The position numbers and the translations under genes are program-made. A stretch of DNA of 64,000 nt, from positions 62,001-126,000 of the forward strand of contig JAFIGV010000027.1 in the NCBI GenBank assembly GCA_017849575.1. Direction: 5' to 3'. Below are positions 18,272-26,643 of the stretch, piece by piece (position 1 is the stretch's first letter; every line of letters starts with the position of its first letter). The stretch is from Flavipsychrobacter sp. GTDB lineage: Bacteria; Bacteroidota; Bacteroidia; Chitinophagales; Chitinophagaceae. The notes under the pieces were generated by a model. The model was not told the DNA's origin, ran no database searches, and was given only the letters and a program-made list of their open reading frames with translations.

Positions 18272-18565
18272 ATGTATTCATACAGCTTCGATCCTATAGC
18301 AGCTATTGAATATGAAGAGGCATTTCTTTGGTATTTGAAAAGAAGTACTCACGCCGCAGATGGTTTTCAAGTTGCAGGAGAAGAAGCAATTTTCCAACTT
18401 ACTCAGCAGCCTCGCCAGTACAGAATAGTTCACAATAATACTCGGGAAGTTATTCTAAAAAGGTATCCATTTTCAGTGTTCTTCTTATTTGATGAATCGA
18501 AAGACCACATCTTGATTGTCTCAGTTTTTCATCATAGACGATTGCCTAACGCTCCCCGATATTAG
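18272..18565 (+). CDS. ParE/RelE-superfamily toxin
   Basis: The 97-residue protein shows the RelE/ParE fold signature: an N-terminal strand, the helical hairpin AAIEYEEAFLWYLKRSTHAADGF, a second helix with AIFQLTQQPRQYRI, and the C-terminal sheet EVILKRYPFSVFFLFDESKDHILIVSVFHHRR. The basic residues near the end (HHRRLP) are those seen in active members. Members either poison gyrase (ParE) or cut mRNA on ribosomes (RelE); the sequence alone favours ParE. Its final four bases overlap the end of the convergent flippase gene. Confidence 0.82.
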   Translation: MYSYSFDPIAAIEYEEAFLWYLKRSTHAADGFQVAGEEAIFQLTQQPRQYRIVHNNTREVILKRYPFSVFFLFDESKDHILIVSVFHHRRLPNAPRY

Positions 18566-20007
18566 TTCCGTTCCAGTAATTTTTTCAACGACTTCAAGCT
18601 TACAAATCTAAACAGGAATACAGTACTCACACCGGTAAGGAAGAGTAGTAAAACCTGTGCCTGCCAGCCTATGGGCAGTTGCCGCACACCAAAGCCAAAG
18701 GCGATGATGAGAAAGAAGAAAAATACAAAAGAAAATATCCAACGCGCATTGCGGTGAAGCTGGGTTTGGCGCTGTGCGAAAATAATGAAACAAAGGGCAA
18801 GGATACTTTGAGTAAGGCAGGCGGAAACAGCAGCGCCTATGGCAAAATACCTGGGGATGAGTATGAAGTTGAGCGAAAGATTGATGACGACTCCAACAAG
18901 GGCTATACGGTTCAGCAGTTTCAGATCGCCATTGGCGGTGAGCAGTGTAGAATACACATTCGACAAACTAAATGCGGGAAACGCGATCATCAGAAAGGCA
19001 AAGACCGTGATGCTTTCCTGCGTGGTATGGCGGTACAGCAGCTCCATAATCTCCGACCGAAAATAAATAGCGGTTACTGTCACCAACAGCGAAACCGGCA
19101 ATAGCAGATTCACACAAAGCTGCACAATGGGCTGTACGGTTTTTCGTTCCGCAAGCAACCGTCCAAAAATGGGTAGCAGCATCGTGGCGAACATCAGTCC
19201 AAACATATTCCCCACATCCAGCAGACGGTAGGCCGAGGCATAAATGCCCGCCTGCTCACTGCCGTCCTGCCCCGAAAGGCGCTCGATGAGCATGGCATCG
19301 GACCGTGTATATACCGACATCAGAAAAATAAGCGTGGCATAGGGCAGGCTTTGACGAACGATGGATAATATCCTGCGTGTATCCAGTGTAAAATGCAGCC
19401 GAACCTTCGAAATACGCTTGAGGACGATAAGTCCGGCAACAATAGCAATGCTGTAGCTCAGTACCTGCACCGCCACAAACCACTCGATCCTGAAGTGCCG
19501 GGCAGTGGCCGGATAAAGAAACAAAAAGCCGCAAAACAAAATGACCAAAAGACGATCTGCCACCGACAGAATGCCATCGGCCTTAAAACGGTGAAGACCG
19601 CTGACATTGCTGCGAACAAACTGCATCAGCGAATTGGCGGTTTGAATCAGCAAAATGCCCAGGAGCATACCGATTTGCCAGCCACGGTAGCCTATCGCTA
19701 ACCCGATCATGCTGACAATGATGAGATAGAAAAAGCTCAGCAGCAGCCGGGCAGAAAGCATAGCCGGAAAAAGTACCCGGATCATTCTGGGGTTTTGCGC
19801 CAGCGACCGGCTGTTGTAGTTATTGATGCCAAAGTCCAGCAGGATCTGAAAGATCAGTCCGAGGTTCATCAGCGCCTGATAGATACCATAGGGAGCATGT
19901 CCTACTTTATTCTGAACCGTACGGTCGATCAGAAATATCCATGCGGGCTTCACCAATAGGTTGACAGCAAGCACGAAGAGGAGATTTTTGGCGAAAAAGC
20001 GGCGCAT
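18562..20007 (-). CDS. Oligosaccharide flippase family protein (MATE/MOP superfamily)
   Basis: The ATG at 20007 gives a 481-residue protein starting MRRFFAKNLLFVLAVNLLVKP; upstream extension would overlap the divergent glycosyltransferase gene. It is almost entirely transmembrane helices (about 12-14), with FGINNYNSRSLAQNP near residue 60 and YASAYRLLDVGNMFGLMFATMLLPIFGR near 270, both typical of Wzx-like polysaccharide flippases. It probably moves lipid-linked saccharides across the inner membrane. The divergent GT4 gene 57 bases away supports a surface-polysaccharide role. Substrate unknown. Confidence 0.88.
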   Translation of the reverse strand: MRRFFAKNLLFVLAVNLLVKPAWIFLIDRTVQNKVGHAPYGIYQALMNLGLIFQILLDFGINNYNSRSLAQNPRMIRVLFPAMLSARLLLSFFYLIIVSMIGLAIGYRGWQIGMLLGILLIQTANSLMQFVRSNVSGLHRFKADGILSVADRLLVILFCGFLFLYPATARHFRIEWFVAVQVLSYSIAIVAGLIVLKRISKVRLHFTLDTRRILSIVRQSLPYATLIFLMSVYTRSDAMLIERLSGQDGSEQAGIYASAYRLLDVGNMFGLMFATMLLPIFGRLLAERKTVQPIVQLCVNLLLPVSLLVTVTAIYFRSEIMELLYRHTTQESITVFAFLMIAFPAFSLSNVYSTLLTANGDLKLLNRIALVGVVINLSLNFILIPRYFAIGAAVSACLTQSILALCFIIFAQRQTQLHRNARWIFSFVFFFFLIIAFGFGVRQLPIGWQAQVLLLFLTGVSTVFLFRFVSLKSLKKLLERN

Positions 20008-20064
20008 GCCCTGGTTCTTATTTTTAAGGAGCGGTAAGGGCGTAAAATTATATTTTTGCCGCCA

Positions 20065-21192
20065 ATGCGAATAGCCGTCAATACAAGACTTCTTCTCAAG
20101 GGGAAACTCGAAGGGATCGGCTGGTTCACGCACGAAACCCTGAAGCGGATCGTACTGCGTCATCCCGAACATGATTTTATCTTTTTCTTCGATCGTCCTT
20201 ACGATGAAGACTTTGTGTTTGCCCGCAATGTCACGCCTGTGGTGTTCGGTCCGCCAGCCAGACACCCGGTGCTGTTCTATATCTGGTTCGAGCTGCGCAT
20301 ACCGTACTTTCTACGCAAGTACAAAGCCGATATGTTTCTCTCGCCCGATGGTCTGATGTCGCTCAGCACAAAGCTGCCCTCCTGTGTGGTGATGCACGAC
20401 CTGGCCTTCGAGCACTATCCCGAGCATCTGAAAGCAAGTCATAAATATTTCTACCAGAAGTATTCACCCCGCTATGCCCAAAAAGCCCGTCGTATCGTAA
20501 CGGTCTCAGAATTTTCAAAAAGCGATATTGCGGCACGCTACAAGATTTCGCCGGAGAAAATTGACGTTTCCTACAATGGCGCCCACGAGGAATACAAACC
20601 TTTGCGCTGGGAAGAAAAGGAAGCCGTGAAAAAGCAGTACGCCGACGGCTGCGAATATTTTGTGTTTGCCGGGGCGCTTCACCCCCGAAAGAATATTCTG
20701 AACCTGCTTAAGGCCTTTGTACTGTTTAAGAAACGGCAACGCAGTAATATGAAGCTGGTCATTGTGGGCAGACTGGCCTGGAATTACAAAGAGATTGAAG
20801 AAATGCGCCTGACCATGCCTTTCAAGGACGAGGTAAAATGGGCCGGTTATCTGGATGTCAACGAGCTTGCCAGAGTGACGGGAAGTGCCTATGCGCTGGT
20901 CTATGCTTCTTTGTTCGAGGGCTTTGGAATCCCCATTCTTGAAGCCCTGCAGTGCAATGTGCCGGCCATAGTGAGCAACACTTCTTCTATGCCGGAAGTA
21001 GGTGGCGATGCTGCCTTGCTGGTAAATCCCCATAGCGCAGAAGATATAGCACAGAAGATGGAACTGCTGTATAAAGATGAGGCCCTGAGGGCAAAACTCA
21101 TCGCCGCTGCACCTCGTCAGGTCGAGAAGTTTACCTGGGAAAAAGCGGCCGACCGGCTCTGGGAAAGCATGATGAAATGTATGGCGCCCTAA
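20065..21192 (+). CDS. GT4-family glycosyltransferase
   Basis: The ATG at 20065 starts a 375-residue protein beginning MRIAVNTRLLLKGKLEGIGW. It has the two-Rossmann GT-B fold of family GT4: the acceptor-side segment SPDGLMSLSTKLPSCVVMHDL, the donor-binding block VFAGALHPRKNILNLLKAF near residue 205, and the EX7E-like signature SLFEGFGIPILEALQCNVP near 285-305, followed by MPEVGGDAALLVNP. It uses an activated sugar nucleotide to extend a surface glycan. The divergent flippase and the downstream membrane protein suggest one small glycan locus. Confidence 0.9.
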   Translation: MRIAVNTRLLLKGKLEGIGWFTHETLKRIVLRHPEHDFIFFFDRPYDEDFVFARNVTPVVFGPPARHPVLFYIWFELRIPYFLRKYKADMFLSPDGLMSLSTKLPSCVVMHDLAFEHYPEHLKASHKYFYQKYSPRYAQKARRIVTVSEFSKSDIAARYKISPEKIDVSYNGAHEEYKPLRWEEKEAVKKQYADGCEYFVFAGALHPRKNILNLLKAFVLFKKRQRSNMKLVIVGRLAWNYKEIEEMRLTMPFKDEVKWAGYLDVNELARVTGSAYALVYASLFEGFGIPILEALQCNVPAIVSNTSSMPEVGGDAALLVNPHSAEDIAQKMELLYKDEALRAKLIAAAPRQVEKFTWEKAADRLWESMMKCMAP

Positions 21193-21249
21193 GCAGCTAT
21201 GATTAACACTGCAGATCTGCGTAACTTGTAAACAGTCTCAACAACATTC

Positions 21250-22938
21250 ATGAATCGCCTCCGAACCATGCTCGCCCAGCTATGTAACCGGCCGCTGTGG
21301 CTCTTCCTCGCGCTGTGGTGCAGTATTGCACTGGTCTATCTGCCTGCTTACAAAGCTGGTTTTATGGGCGATTTCCTCGGCATGTACTTTTTCATTGACG
21401 ATATTTCCTTTTGGGATTTTGTTAACCGGAGCAATGCTGAAGTAAAAAGTTTTTATCAGATCACCCAACTGCAGTTGTATGCTTTCATCAAAATGTTTGG
21501 TGTACATCCTTTGCCCTGGTTCATCCTCATCACCGGCATGCACGCTGCCACAGGCCTTACCATCTTCACATTTTTCAGAAAACTGTTCTCCGACTTCAGG
21601 CTTACCGCTGCCACTACCCTTGCCCTCGGCAGCACCGTACTGTTTCTCTTCAATCCCAACATTACGGAGGTCACCGTCTGGAAGGGCGGCTACCATTATT
21701 TTACAGGCATTATCATGCAGCTTGCCATCTGCATCTGGACCCTGCAATATCTCCATACCGGGCGCCGTCAGTATATCGGCTATGCGCTTGCACTTTTTTT
21801 CATCAGCATTTTTACGCTGGAGATATTCTACATCACGCCCGCACTGGTGTTTGGGCTTGTGCTGGGTTACTATTGGAGCGGTATCATAGATAGTGCTCGT
21901 CGCAACAAAGCCCTGCTCCAGATCTTCGTTCCGCTGGTCGCAATTTTCTTATTGCACCTGCTGCTGTTTCGCTTTGTGTATGGAAGCTGGATTGCACACT
22001 ATGGGGTCACTTCTACCTTCGACCCCAAATTGAGCGAAATGCTGCCGCGCGTGGGTAAATATCTTGCTACCCTGCTATTACTCAGCGGTTTTTGGGAAGT
22101 GAAAGCCAGATTGGCTTTGTACGAATGGTTATCGCAGCCCCCGGTGTATTACGGCCTCACCAGTTTGTTGTTAGTGCTGACTGCTGCGGGTCTCATCTTT
22201 TTTAAAAAGCTCAAAGCCTACGGGCGACTCGCAACTTTTCTCCTCATCGCTACCCTGCTTTCTCTGGTATTGGTGGTGCCCATTTATTTCGACGACCTCT
22301 TTGCCCTATACAACAGCAGGCGATGTTATCAGCCGGGCATCTTTCTTTACATGCTCGTGGTTTTGTTGTTGTTTGCCCTGGTCCGCAACAAAAAGCTGCG
22401 CATGTTTTTGTTCGGCTTTTATTTCTTGTTTTTTCTTTTTCATACGGTGCAGCGGTCGGTGGACTGGAGAAGATCTACTCAGGTGCGCGAGGGCATACTG
22501 CACAACTTTCACTACACTTCGAGCGACACTTTACTCTTGCTCAACCTTCCGAGCTATTTCAAAGACATCCGTATTATGCCGGCTAATACGCTGAACGAAT
22601 TCAACAAGCAGCTCCAGCTTTTTGAACACGACACGATACGAGGACGGTTATACGAAGTATCGTCATACAACATGCAGCATTTATGGGATGGCGCTCATGT
22701 CACGGTGTTAGACAGTGCTACGCTAAAAGTTACCCTCAACCAATGGGGTACCTGGTGGCTCTATAATTACATCGGCGCGTCGGGCTACGAAAATGATTTG
22801 TACACATTAGAGCTGACGGACCCCGGCCACGAATACTTGCTGAAGCTAAAGCGCACTCCTCCCAATATGACCCTGCTCTATCAGGACGGCTTGCAATGGA
22901 AGCAGGTCAACCTGAGTCAGCGCGGAGAACAATGGTAG
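21250..22938 (+). CDS. Polytopic membrane protein, possibly GT-C like
   Basis: This 562-residue protein has about ten hydrophobic helices up to residue 400 and then a soluble tail of about 140 residues (DTLLLLNLPSYFKDIRIMPAN onward). An Asp-rich loop after the first helix (FMGDFLGMYFFIDDISFWDF) and the overall layout recall GT-C glycosyltransferases, which use lipid-phosphate sugars, but no diagnostic motif is certain. It follows the GT4 gene by 57 bases on the same strand, consistent with a glycan-assembly role. It ends three bases from the convergent mreD gene. Function not assigned. Confidence 0.7.
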   Translation: MNRLRTMLAQLCNRPLWLFLALWCSIALVYLPAYKAGFMGDFLGMYFFIDDISFWDFVNRSNAEVKSFYQITQLQLYAFIKMFGVHPLPWFILITGMHAATGLTIFTFFRKLFSDFRLTAATTLALGSTVLFLFNPNITEVTVWKGGYHYFTGIIMQLAICIWTLQYLHTGRRQYIGYALALFFISIFTLEIFYITPALVFGLVLGYYWSGIIDSARRNKALLQIFVPLVAIFLLHLLLFRFVYGSWIAHYGVTSTFDPKLSEMLPRVGKYLATLLLLSGFWEVKARLALYEWLSQPPVYYGLTSLLLVLTAAGLIFFKKLKAYGRLATFLLIATLLSLVLVVPIYFDDLFALYNSRRCYQPGIFLYMLVVLLLFALVRNKKLRMFLFGFYFLFFLFHTVQRSVDWRRSTQVREGILHNFHYTSSDTLLLLNLPSYFKDIRIMPANTLNEFNKQLQLFEHDTIRGRLYEVSSYNMQHLWDGAHVTVLDSATLKVTLNQWGTWWLYNYIGASGYENDLYTLELTDPGHEYLLKLKRTPPNMTLLYQDGLQWKQVNLSQRGEQW

Positions 22939-22941
22939 GCG

Positions 22942-23487
22942 CTAACTCCGCAAGGCAGTTTGTCGCGTAAACAGCAGCAGATAGGCAATGACGAACAGCA
23001 AAGACGTAATGCTGGAGGCAAGAATCTTAAGCAAAAGATAGCCGAAGTTCGAAAAACTCCAGAGCTCTATGGAAAAAAACACGGCGTGATGAAGGACGAT
23101 GAGAAAGGAACTGTACACCAGAAAGGGCATCCAGCCGATGTTTTTTACTCCCGGCGATTGATTGGGATATTCAGACAGATTTTTTGGAAGTAAGGCATTG
23201 AGCACATTGGTGCGCAGATAGGCTATCAGCACCGTAGCACAGGCATGCATACCTGCTGTGTTCATGAACACATCCATGGTAAGGCCCAGGGCAAATCCGG
23301 TAAGCAGCAGCGCCCATACGGGTGTTTCGAAAGGCAGCAGCAAAATGAACAAAGGATAGATGTAGGGAATGAAGACAGGAAAGCCGGTAGGCTGCGACCA
23401 CCAGCGCAAAGTGATCTTATTCAGAATAAGCACCTGAATAAGAATGACGATACAAAAGCGAAAAAAATTCTTTAGCAGATCACTCAT
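22942..23487 (-). CDS. mreD: MreD, rod-shape determining membrane protein
   Basis: The 181-residue protein has five to six helices, including FFRFCIVILIQVLILNKITL at the start and YPLFILLLPFETPVWALLLTGFALGLTMDVF, a typical MreD block. Its ATG overlaps the mreC stop (ATGA), and mreB lies upstream in the same direction, giving the order mreB-mreC-mreD. MreD works with MreC and MreB in the elongasome for lateral wall growth. The usual downstream genes for PBP2 (mrdA) and RodA are missing; instead a convergent membrane-protein gene follows. Confidence 0.9.
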   Translation of the reverse strand: MSDLLKNFFRFCIVILIQVLILNKITLRWWSQPTGFPVFIPYIYPLFILLLPFETPVWALLLTGFALGLTMDVFMNTAGMHACATVLIAYLRTNVLNALLPKNLSEYPNQSPGVKNIGWMPFLVYSSFLIVLHHAVFFSIELWSFSNFGYLLLKILASSITSLLFVIAYLLLFTRQTALRS

Positions 23488-24338
23488 TTGTCTTTTGTTG
23501 TAGAGTCCTCAAGACGGGTACGTTCGTCAAGCATCGTGTTTTCCACCACATACACATACTGAAGATTCCGGAAGTTGGTAGCACTTTTCAGGTATAGGAT
23601 CTGTATGTTGTTCTTCTTGTTTATACGCCGCCGCTCCACCGTACCGATCAATAAATTGGCCGGAAAAAAAGAATAACTGGTGGTAAACACACTGTCGCCG
23701 CGAAACACTTTTATTTCTTTGGGAATGTCTTCGAGTATCAGCACATCCGGCCGGCCTTCTTCCCACATCACCGAGCCCATGGTGCCGTCTTTGAGCTTCG
23801 CACTCAGCTTTCTTTTTACGTTCAGCACAGAAAGAATGCTGGCGTAATGGCTGGAAACGCTGATCACCTCGCCCACCACTCCTGTGCCGGAAAGCACGGC
23901 CATCTTCCGCCGTATGCCATCATCGCTGCCACGGTTAATGGTGATGTAATTGTTTTCAGAGGTTACCGAGTTGTTGATCACTCTTGCCTGCCGATAAATA
24001 TAGTTTGCATATTGCACCACTTTCACAGAGTCGTTTCCTTCCAGCGGCCGCCGCACCACTTCATCGCGAAACGTATCATAACTGCCATAGGCCGCCAGTG
24101 CCGATCGCAGCCTTATGTTTTCGCTGATGAGGCTGTCGTTGAGTCTTTTGAGGCCGAAGTAATACACCACATCCTCTCGTTTTTTGTAGATGATCCCGGA
24201 AACGGCATTGGCAGAGCTCAGTACGTCATTGCCCTGCAGCATATTGGTGCGGGCAATCAATACAAAGCACACAATTTCCAGAGCCAGAAAAAGTATGAGA
24301 TTGAAGAATCGGCGGACGAATAGAATGAAATTACGCAA
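23484..24338 (-). CDS. mreC: MreC, rod-shape determining protein
   Basis: MreC is a single-pass inner-membrane protein with a periplasmic beta-domain. Here a membrane helix (FFNLILFLALEIVCFVLIA) is followed by a coiled coil and the beta-domain with YITINRGSDDGIRRKMAVLSGTGVVGEVISVS. The start is uncertain. A TTG at 24338 gives 284 residues beginning (M)RNFILFVRRFF, which matches the usual Bacteroidota start. A GTG at 24407 would add 23 residues of unconserved sequence and leave 15 bases to mreB. No ATG is available nearby. The stop overlaps the mreD start. Confidence 0.9.
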   Translation of the reverse strand: MRNFILFVRRFFNLILFLALEIVCFVLIARTNMLQGNDVLSSANAVSGIIYKKREDVVYYFGLKRLNDSLISENIRLRSALAAYGSYDTFRDEVVRRPLEGNDSVKVVQYANYIYRQARVINNSVTSENNYITINRGSDDGIRRKMAVLSGTGVVGEVISVSSHYASILSVLNVKRKLSAKLKDGTMGSVMWEEGRPDVLILEDIPKEIKVFRGDSVFTTSYSFFPANLLIGTVERRRINKKNNIQILYLKSATNFRNLQYVYVVENTMLDERTRLEDSTTKDK

Positions 24339-24422
24339 CGGCTTTTTTCTGTTTGGCTTGGCAGAAAAGTTGAACGGTTTATATAAAAAAAACAGGGTGA
24401 CCTGCACCGCTGTGTTTCACTA

Positions 24423-25448
24423 TCATTTCATCAGGAAGGGCTGCATCTTGGCGATGTTTTTCAGCGCCATGCCCGTTCCGCGTACCACCGCACGCAACGG
24501 ATCGTCGGCTACATGCACGGGTAGCTTGATCTTGTGCGATATGCGTTTATCCAATCCGCGCAGCAAGGCACCACCACCGGTAAGGTAGAGTCCGCGGCGA
24601 TAAATATCCGCTGCAAGTTCTGGCGGCGTGCTTTCCAAAGCTTTTAAGATGGCTTCCTCAATCTTAAAGATCGATTTGTCCAGCGCTTCTGCCACCTCCT
24701 GATACGATACCATAATCTGTTTCGGTATGCCCGTCACAAGGTCGCGACCATTTACAGCAATATCATCCGGCGGAGTATCGAGATCTTTCAGTGCAGAGCC
24801 CACATGTATTTTAATCTGCTCTGCCGTGCGCTCCCCTATCATCAGCGAATGATAACGCCGCATGGCCTCCATAATGTCGGCAGTGAATTCATCTCCCGCA
24901 ATACGGATCGATTGATCGCAGACGATACCGGCTAGCGCAATTACAGATATTCCGGTGGTTCCACCTCCTATATCAATGATCATATTACCGGTGGGTTCTT
25001 CTACATCAATACCAATACCGAGTGCTGCCGCCATAGGTTCGTGTATCATATACACTTCCTTGGCGCCCGCCTGCTCTGCGCTGTCGCGTACAGCACGTTT
25101 TTCCACTTCGGTAATGGACGAAGGAATACAGATAACCATTCTCCAACTCGGCGGGAACAATGGCTTTTTCGGATAGACCAGTTTGATCATTTCGCGCAGC
25201 ATTCCTTCTGCTGCGTTAAAGTCTGCGATTACACCGTCTTTAAGTGGCCGGATGGTTTTGAGATTTTCATGCGTTTTCTCATGCATCATCATAGCCTTCT
25301 TCCCAACCGCAACTATCTTGTTGGTTACGCGGTCTATGGCTACGATAGAGGGTTCGTCAACTACTACCTGGTCGTTATGAATAATTAGTGTATTTGCAGT
25401 GCCAAGATCAATGGCTATTTCTTGCGTTAAGAAGCTGAACAATCCCAT
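24423..25448 (-). CDS. mreB: MreB, actin-like rod-shape protein
   Basis: The 341-residue protein has the actin-fold ATPase motifs: phosphate-1 DLGTANTLI (about 14-22), phosphate-2 DIGGGTTGISVI (near 160), and the adenosine motif GGGALLRGLDK (near 290). The N-terminal amphipathic start MGLFSFLTQEIA is usual. MreB filaments steer peptidoglycan synthases along the cell wall, so the organism is probably rod-shaped at some stage. It is the first gene of mreBCD. The sequence upstream to 25536 shows no clear promoter. Confidence 0.96.
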   Translation of the reverse strand: MGLFSFLTQEIAIDLGTANTLIIHNDQVVVDEPSIVAIDRVTNKIVAVGKKAMMMHEKTHENLKTIRPLKDGVIADFNAAEGMLREMIKLVYPKKPLFPPSWRMVICIPSSITEVEKRAVRDSAEQAGAKEVYMIHEPMAAALGIGIDVEEPTGNMIIDIGGGTTGISVIALAGIVCDQSIRIAGDEFTADIMEAMRRYHSLMIGERTAEQIKIHVGSALKDLDTPPDDIAVNGRDLVTGIPKQIMVSYQEVAEALDKSIFKIEEAILKALESTPPELAADIYRRGLYLTGGGALLRGLDKRISHKIKLPVHVADDPLRAVVRGTGMALKNIAKMQPFLMK

Positions 25449-25535
25449 ATAAAGTCCTAATCGGCGCTAAAATTTGAAAAAACTATCGCAAAGTTGCGAA
25501 AAAACAGGCTGATAAACGTAATGGGAGATTATTTT

Positions 25536-25847
25536 TTACGCTTTCCCAACATATGAATACTCGCCAAAGAGTATGGATTCATCATTGATTTCACCAACTC
25601 CTTCAAACGTAATTTCATTATTTTCACGCCAAGTTAACTTTAAGGACTTGGTACCCAATTTGGTAATTTCCAAAATAGCACTTCTCGGATGGTGGTTCTC
25701 TTGCCATGTGGCGAAATATTTGCCAATAAACCCTTCTGGACTACCTGCAATTCTATCAGCACTTTCTGTGAAAAACGGAGTATTATTCTTGAACTCGCCA
25801 AGTAAATTGCCATTGCGAGTCAAACTAAAGCTAAAATTACCTATCAT
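25536..25847 (-). CDS. Small protein of unknown function
   Basis: This 103-residue protein has no recognisable family. Alternating hydrophobic and polar residues (MIGNFSFSLTRNGNLLGEF, SAILEITKLGTKSLKLTW, EITFEGVGEIND) suggest a small beta-rich fold, perhaps a lipocalin-like or FABP-like barrel. It has no signal peptide. The gene is clearly more AT-rich than its neighbours mreB and carB and lies nine bases downstream of another AT-rich gene on the same strand, so the two probably form one acquired unit. Confidence 0.6.
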   Translation of the reverse strand: MIGNFSFSLTRNGNLLGEFKNNTPFFTESADRIAGSPEGFIGKYFATWQENHHPRSAILEITKLGTKSLKLTWRENNEITFEGVGEINDESILFGEYSYVGKA

Positions 25848-25856
25848 AAAAAAGTT

Positions 25857-26471
25857 TTAACGTAAACCGAGCATTTCTTGATATTCTCGCCAAATATCGG
25901 CAATGTCAACTTGCTCTATCTCATTTATCTCGTCATCTACTCCAATTGCTTTATATTGGATAACGACGGTTGCGAAATCTGGAGTTCTTTCAAATAGATT
26001 ATTATTCAAATCTCTTACCATTGAATAGTCATCATCATCTCGAGGTATTAGAATTCTAAAGGACAATTTTTGACTTGGTAACCAAGGAGTATTTCGAGAT
26101 ATACTTGAAAGTTCACTACTTACTGCAGGTCTTCTTAAAAGACCGTCGAGCATTTCCTCTAGGCTTTCACGAAACAATGGGGTTGGTATAAATAAAGTGT
26201 CATCGTTGTTGAAAACTAAAAGTAAGAAAGCATACACCTCTATATGAGTATATTTGTTTTGCGAATTATTTTTTATTTCAAAACTGCTATTAAAGGCAAT
26301 GTGATTTCTTCTTTTTTCAAAAGCGGCACTTATAGGAGATAACTCTAACTGTTTGGTTTGCAATTTAATTTCATTGTACGACTCTTGACTTTCTCTAATG
26401 GATGTTGTTTTATCTCCCTCACATGCCTGAAAGCCCAGCATTGAGATGAATATCAAAATTCTAAGATTCAT
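25857..26471 (-). CDS. Predicted lipoprotein of unknown function
   Basis: The 204-residue product starts with a lipoprotein signal peptide whose lipobox is GFQAC (Cys17). The mature part has FEIKNNSQNKYTHIEVYAFLLLVFNNDDTLF, which resembles an immunoglobulin-like beta region, and ends in an acidic stretch (IEQVDIADIWREYQEM). No known domain is recognised. Base composition is visibly AT-rich against the surrounding genome. It precedes the 103-residue unknown gene and probably shares a transcript with it. Confidence 0.65.
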   Translation of the reverse strand: MNLRILIFISMLGFQACEGDKTTSIRESQESYNEIKLQTKQLELSPISAAFEKRRNHIAFNSSFEIKNNSQNKYTHIEVYAFLLLVFNNDDTLFIPTPLFRESLEEMLDGLLRRPAVSSELSSISRNTPWLPSQKLSFRILIPRDDDDYSMVRDLNNNLFERTPDFATVVIQYKAIGVDDEINEIEQVDIADIWREYQEMLGLR

Positions 26472-26541
26472 TTTGGTAATTTGGTAACAAATTAAATCAC
26501 AATATAGAATTTCCTTAGTGCTCTAAAATCATTTTTTGAGC

Positions 26542-26549
26542 TACTTTCG
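26542..26549 (+). promoter_or_regulatory. Possible -7 box of carB
   Basis: TACTTTCG, one mismatch from TAnnTTTG, lies about 95 bases before the carB ATG and directly ahead of the leader hairpin at 26554. Confidence 0.3.
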
Positions 26550-26553
26550 CGCC

Positions 26554-26576
26554 TCGGGCGCTGAGCCCGATTTTTG
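26554..26576 (+). terminator. Terminator-like hairpin in the carB leader
   Basis: TCGGGC (26554-26559) pairs with GCCCGA (26565-26570) around GCTGA and is followed by five T. No gene on the plus strand ends here; carB starts 68 bases further on, so the hairpin could attenuate carB transcription. The opposite strand has no T-run. Confidence 0.45.
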
Positions 26577-26604
26577 CATCGGCTCATCGCTGTGTCAAGT
26601 CCTG

Positions 26605-26639
26605 CGACTTACGACTTTCTACTTACGACTTTTGACTTA
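26605..26639 (+). repeat. Short direct repeats CTTACGACTTT
   Basis: ACTTACGACTTTC and ACTTACGACTTTTGACTTA follow each other just before the carB start. Such strings recur in Bacteroidota intergenic DNA. No function is known. Confidence 0.5.
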
Positions 26640-26643
26640 GCAT

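Noticed and set aside
24339-24407. Longer MreC start at the GTG at 24407
   Set aside because: The 23 extra residues do not look like MreC; relatives begin at the RNFILF segment, so the TTG at 24338 is preferred.
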